From Patiria pectinifera (Eukaryota; Echinodermata; Asteroidea; Valvatida; Asterinidae): a stretch of 64,000 nt of DNA. The position numbers and the translations under genes are program-made. Position 1 is the first letter of the stretch. Each line of letters begins with the position of its first letter. The stretch is from positions 2,242,465 through 2,306,464 of the forward strand of contig CM057149.1 of NCBI GenBank assembly GCA_029964075.1. Direction: 5' to 3'. The notes under the pieces are model-generated. The model was not told the origin of the DNA and made no database searches. It was given only the letters and a program-made list of their open reading frames with translations. This document shows positions 62,415 through 64,000 of this stretch, one piece after another.

Positions 62415-64000
62415 GACGACGATTTTTCATGGGGGGTCCATGTCCCTGTCATTTACATACCGGTACATGTATGTATGTAGTCGTGAATTTAATTAAATAA
62501 TTTTTAAAATAGCCATTGAACATTACATACTTGAACATACATTTTTGATAATAGCTTTGTTGTTTTGGACTAGGGCATGCTAAAGCACATGTACCCAAAG
62601 ACAAAAAGTCAGTTTTTCTGACATACAATGTACATGTCCTGCCTGAAGCCACCTTTTCATTAGTGGGTTTCAATCTACTGATGCCCATTGCATATGTTTA
62701 GACGGGAAAAAAATAAACCGCTGGCCTAACTATGCAGTAGACAGAAAATGGAAAAAATGAAAACGTATTTATGAAAAGCCTGTACCCCGTACACGGAGCT
62801 TCTGTTATTGAGGTACCGGTAGCCATTTTAACATCATTTGGTAATGTTCAGTATCAAACAAATAATTGCCACTATCCTACCGTATTAATTACCGAAATAT
62901 CATCCAAGCCTATCAGTAATTTGTATGGGGTTTTACACCTATGTATAAGCCGTGCATGACCATGATGCAGTAGACCATAAATAAACACAGGTCTCCACTG
63001 GAGTGGGTTGTGATAAAAAGCCAGTTATCTTTGATGATTTTCCGGTGCTGATTAACACACAATACTTGGTAATTTCATGGTCATTGCCCAACATGCACAC
63101 AGTGTCAGTTGCACGGAGACCTAACAAATTGTGACACCATTAGGTCTGATGCTAACTCAGATGCTACTGGTACGTGAAACCATCTCATACTCATAGCATG
63201 GCCATGCTTAGAGCATTACATGAGCAATATGTGATTTTTATGGCGAAGTACAGTGTACATGTATTTGTGCACTTGGCCATGGCCATGACTATGACTGACC
63301 TAATTTCTGCAATCTAAAAGAACCTTTACTTGGGTATTCTACACTGTACCGGTACCATACATGTACAGTATGAATGTACCGGTACATTCGCAGCAAACTT
63401 GTTATACACGTAAATGTGCGTGTTCTACATAACCCCCGAGGACTGACACACAAAGGGAGAACAACAGATCCTTTCAGTCCTCGGGAGTTGGGTCTTTTGT
63501 TCAAAATGGTCCTCTGTAGTAGGTTGTGTGCTTAGTCTATGGGAGAGTGTTATATTACACGGACAAGGGGAAACACAAAGCATTGTACTCGGGAGTATAG
63601 TAAAACAAAAGTGTGTGTGGCGAATAGTGATGCAGTGTATATTTTGAAATTTTGGTTGGCTCCCTGTTTCATTGCAGAAATCTTACTTACATGTACGAGT
63701 AATTCACACAGATTGTGCAGATTGGTGGGGGGAAAAAAACACATGAGCACCAGGGTTCAAGTCACTGTTGTTTATTTGTAAATGATGTACACGTATGTAC
63801 AGGCAAGGTGCATGGGAGACTCATACATGTATTGTCGGCACTGACTGTTACTTTTCTTAGAGTTTTGAGTTTCAGACTTACGTTTCGAGTTAACTTTTCG
63901 GGGACAAACCAACGTTGTCATACATGTACATGCATGTGTATGGTGCTTCACACTGTTGTTTCCAAAGTACCAGTGAATATTTACCTGTGTACACAGCAAA

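Larger units (their letters stand above)
48997..64000. other. Gene-free region, probably ataxin-7-like intron 3
   Basis: I see no exon, RNA gene or transposase in these 15 kb. The sequence is AT-rich and scattered with CATGTACATG-type palindromic runs and with dispersed inverted-repeat elements listed separately. Open frames are short and show no recognisable domain. Since exon 3 ends in a good donor, at least the first part should be intron. Confidence 0.6.

Overview
The window is animal nuclear DNA. It has short coding exons with GT-AG introns, protein matches only to animal chromatin regulators, AT-rich non-coding DNA, and many short dispersed repeats with inverted ends. The repeat style (CATGTACATG-type strings, GGGCCCAATTTCAT-ended elements, GCGCCTTGAG-type retroposon tails) and the single ancestral-type KDM5 suggest a marine invertebrate, most likely a deuterostome such as an echinoderm. 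That assignment is an inference; hemichordate, amphioxus or mollusc cannot be excluded from sequence alone. There is nothing prokaryotic or viral that I can support.

Layout. Positions 794-37221 (+) hold one complete gene, a KDM5/JARID1 histone H3 lysine-4 demethylase. I reconstructed 29 coding exons whose phases all agree. They encode about 2030 residues in the family order JmjN, ARID, PHD1, JmjC, C5HC2 zinc finger, PLU-1, PHD2, PHD3, followed by an unusually long acidic Ser/Thr/Pro-rich tail. Intron 1 is 8.9 kb and full of repeats. Positions 37222-42602 hold the 3' UTR and intergenic DNA. Positions 42603-48996 (+) hold the first three coding exons of an ataxin-7 family gene (ATXN7/ATXN7L1-like, the SAGA deubiquitinase-module anchor), with a perfect CRE 48 bases upstream of its ATG. 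Its remaining exons were not found and probably lie beyond 64000. Positions 49000-64000 show no exon I can support.

The two genes lie head to tail. Both products act on promoter chromatin: KDM5 removes H3K4me3/me2, and ataxin-7 holds the SAGA H2B deubiquitinase module. Nothing in the sequence shows that they are co-regulated.

The most unusual content is the set of non-autonomous DNA transposons. Several have clean target-site duplications or long inverted ends: five hAT-like elements with about 8-bp duplications, a Mutator-like element with terminal repeats over 100 bp and an 11-bp duplication, a Tigger/pogo-like element ending 29 bases before a KDM5 exon, a mariner-type 100-bp element nested in another repeat, and a TTAA-flanked family with CCCTAA/TTAGGG ends. 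I found no intact transposase.
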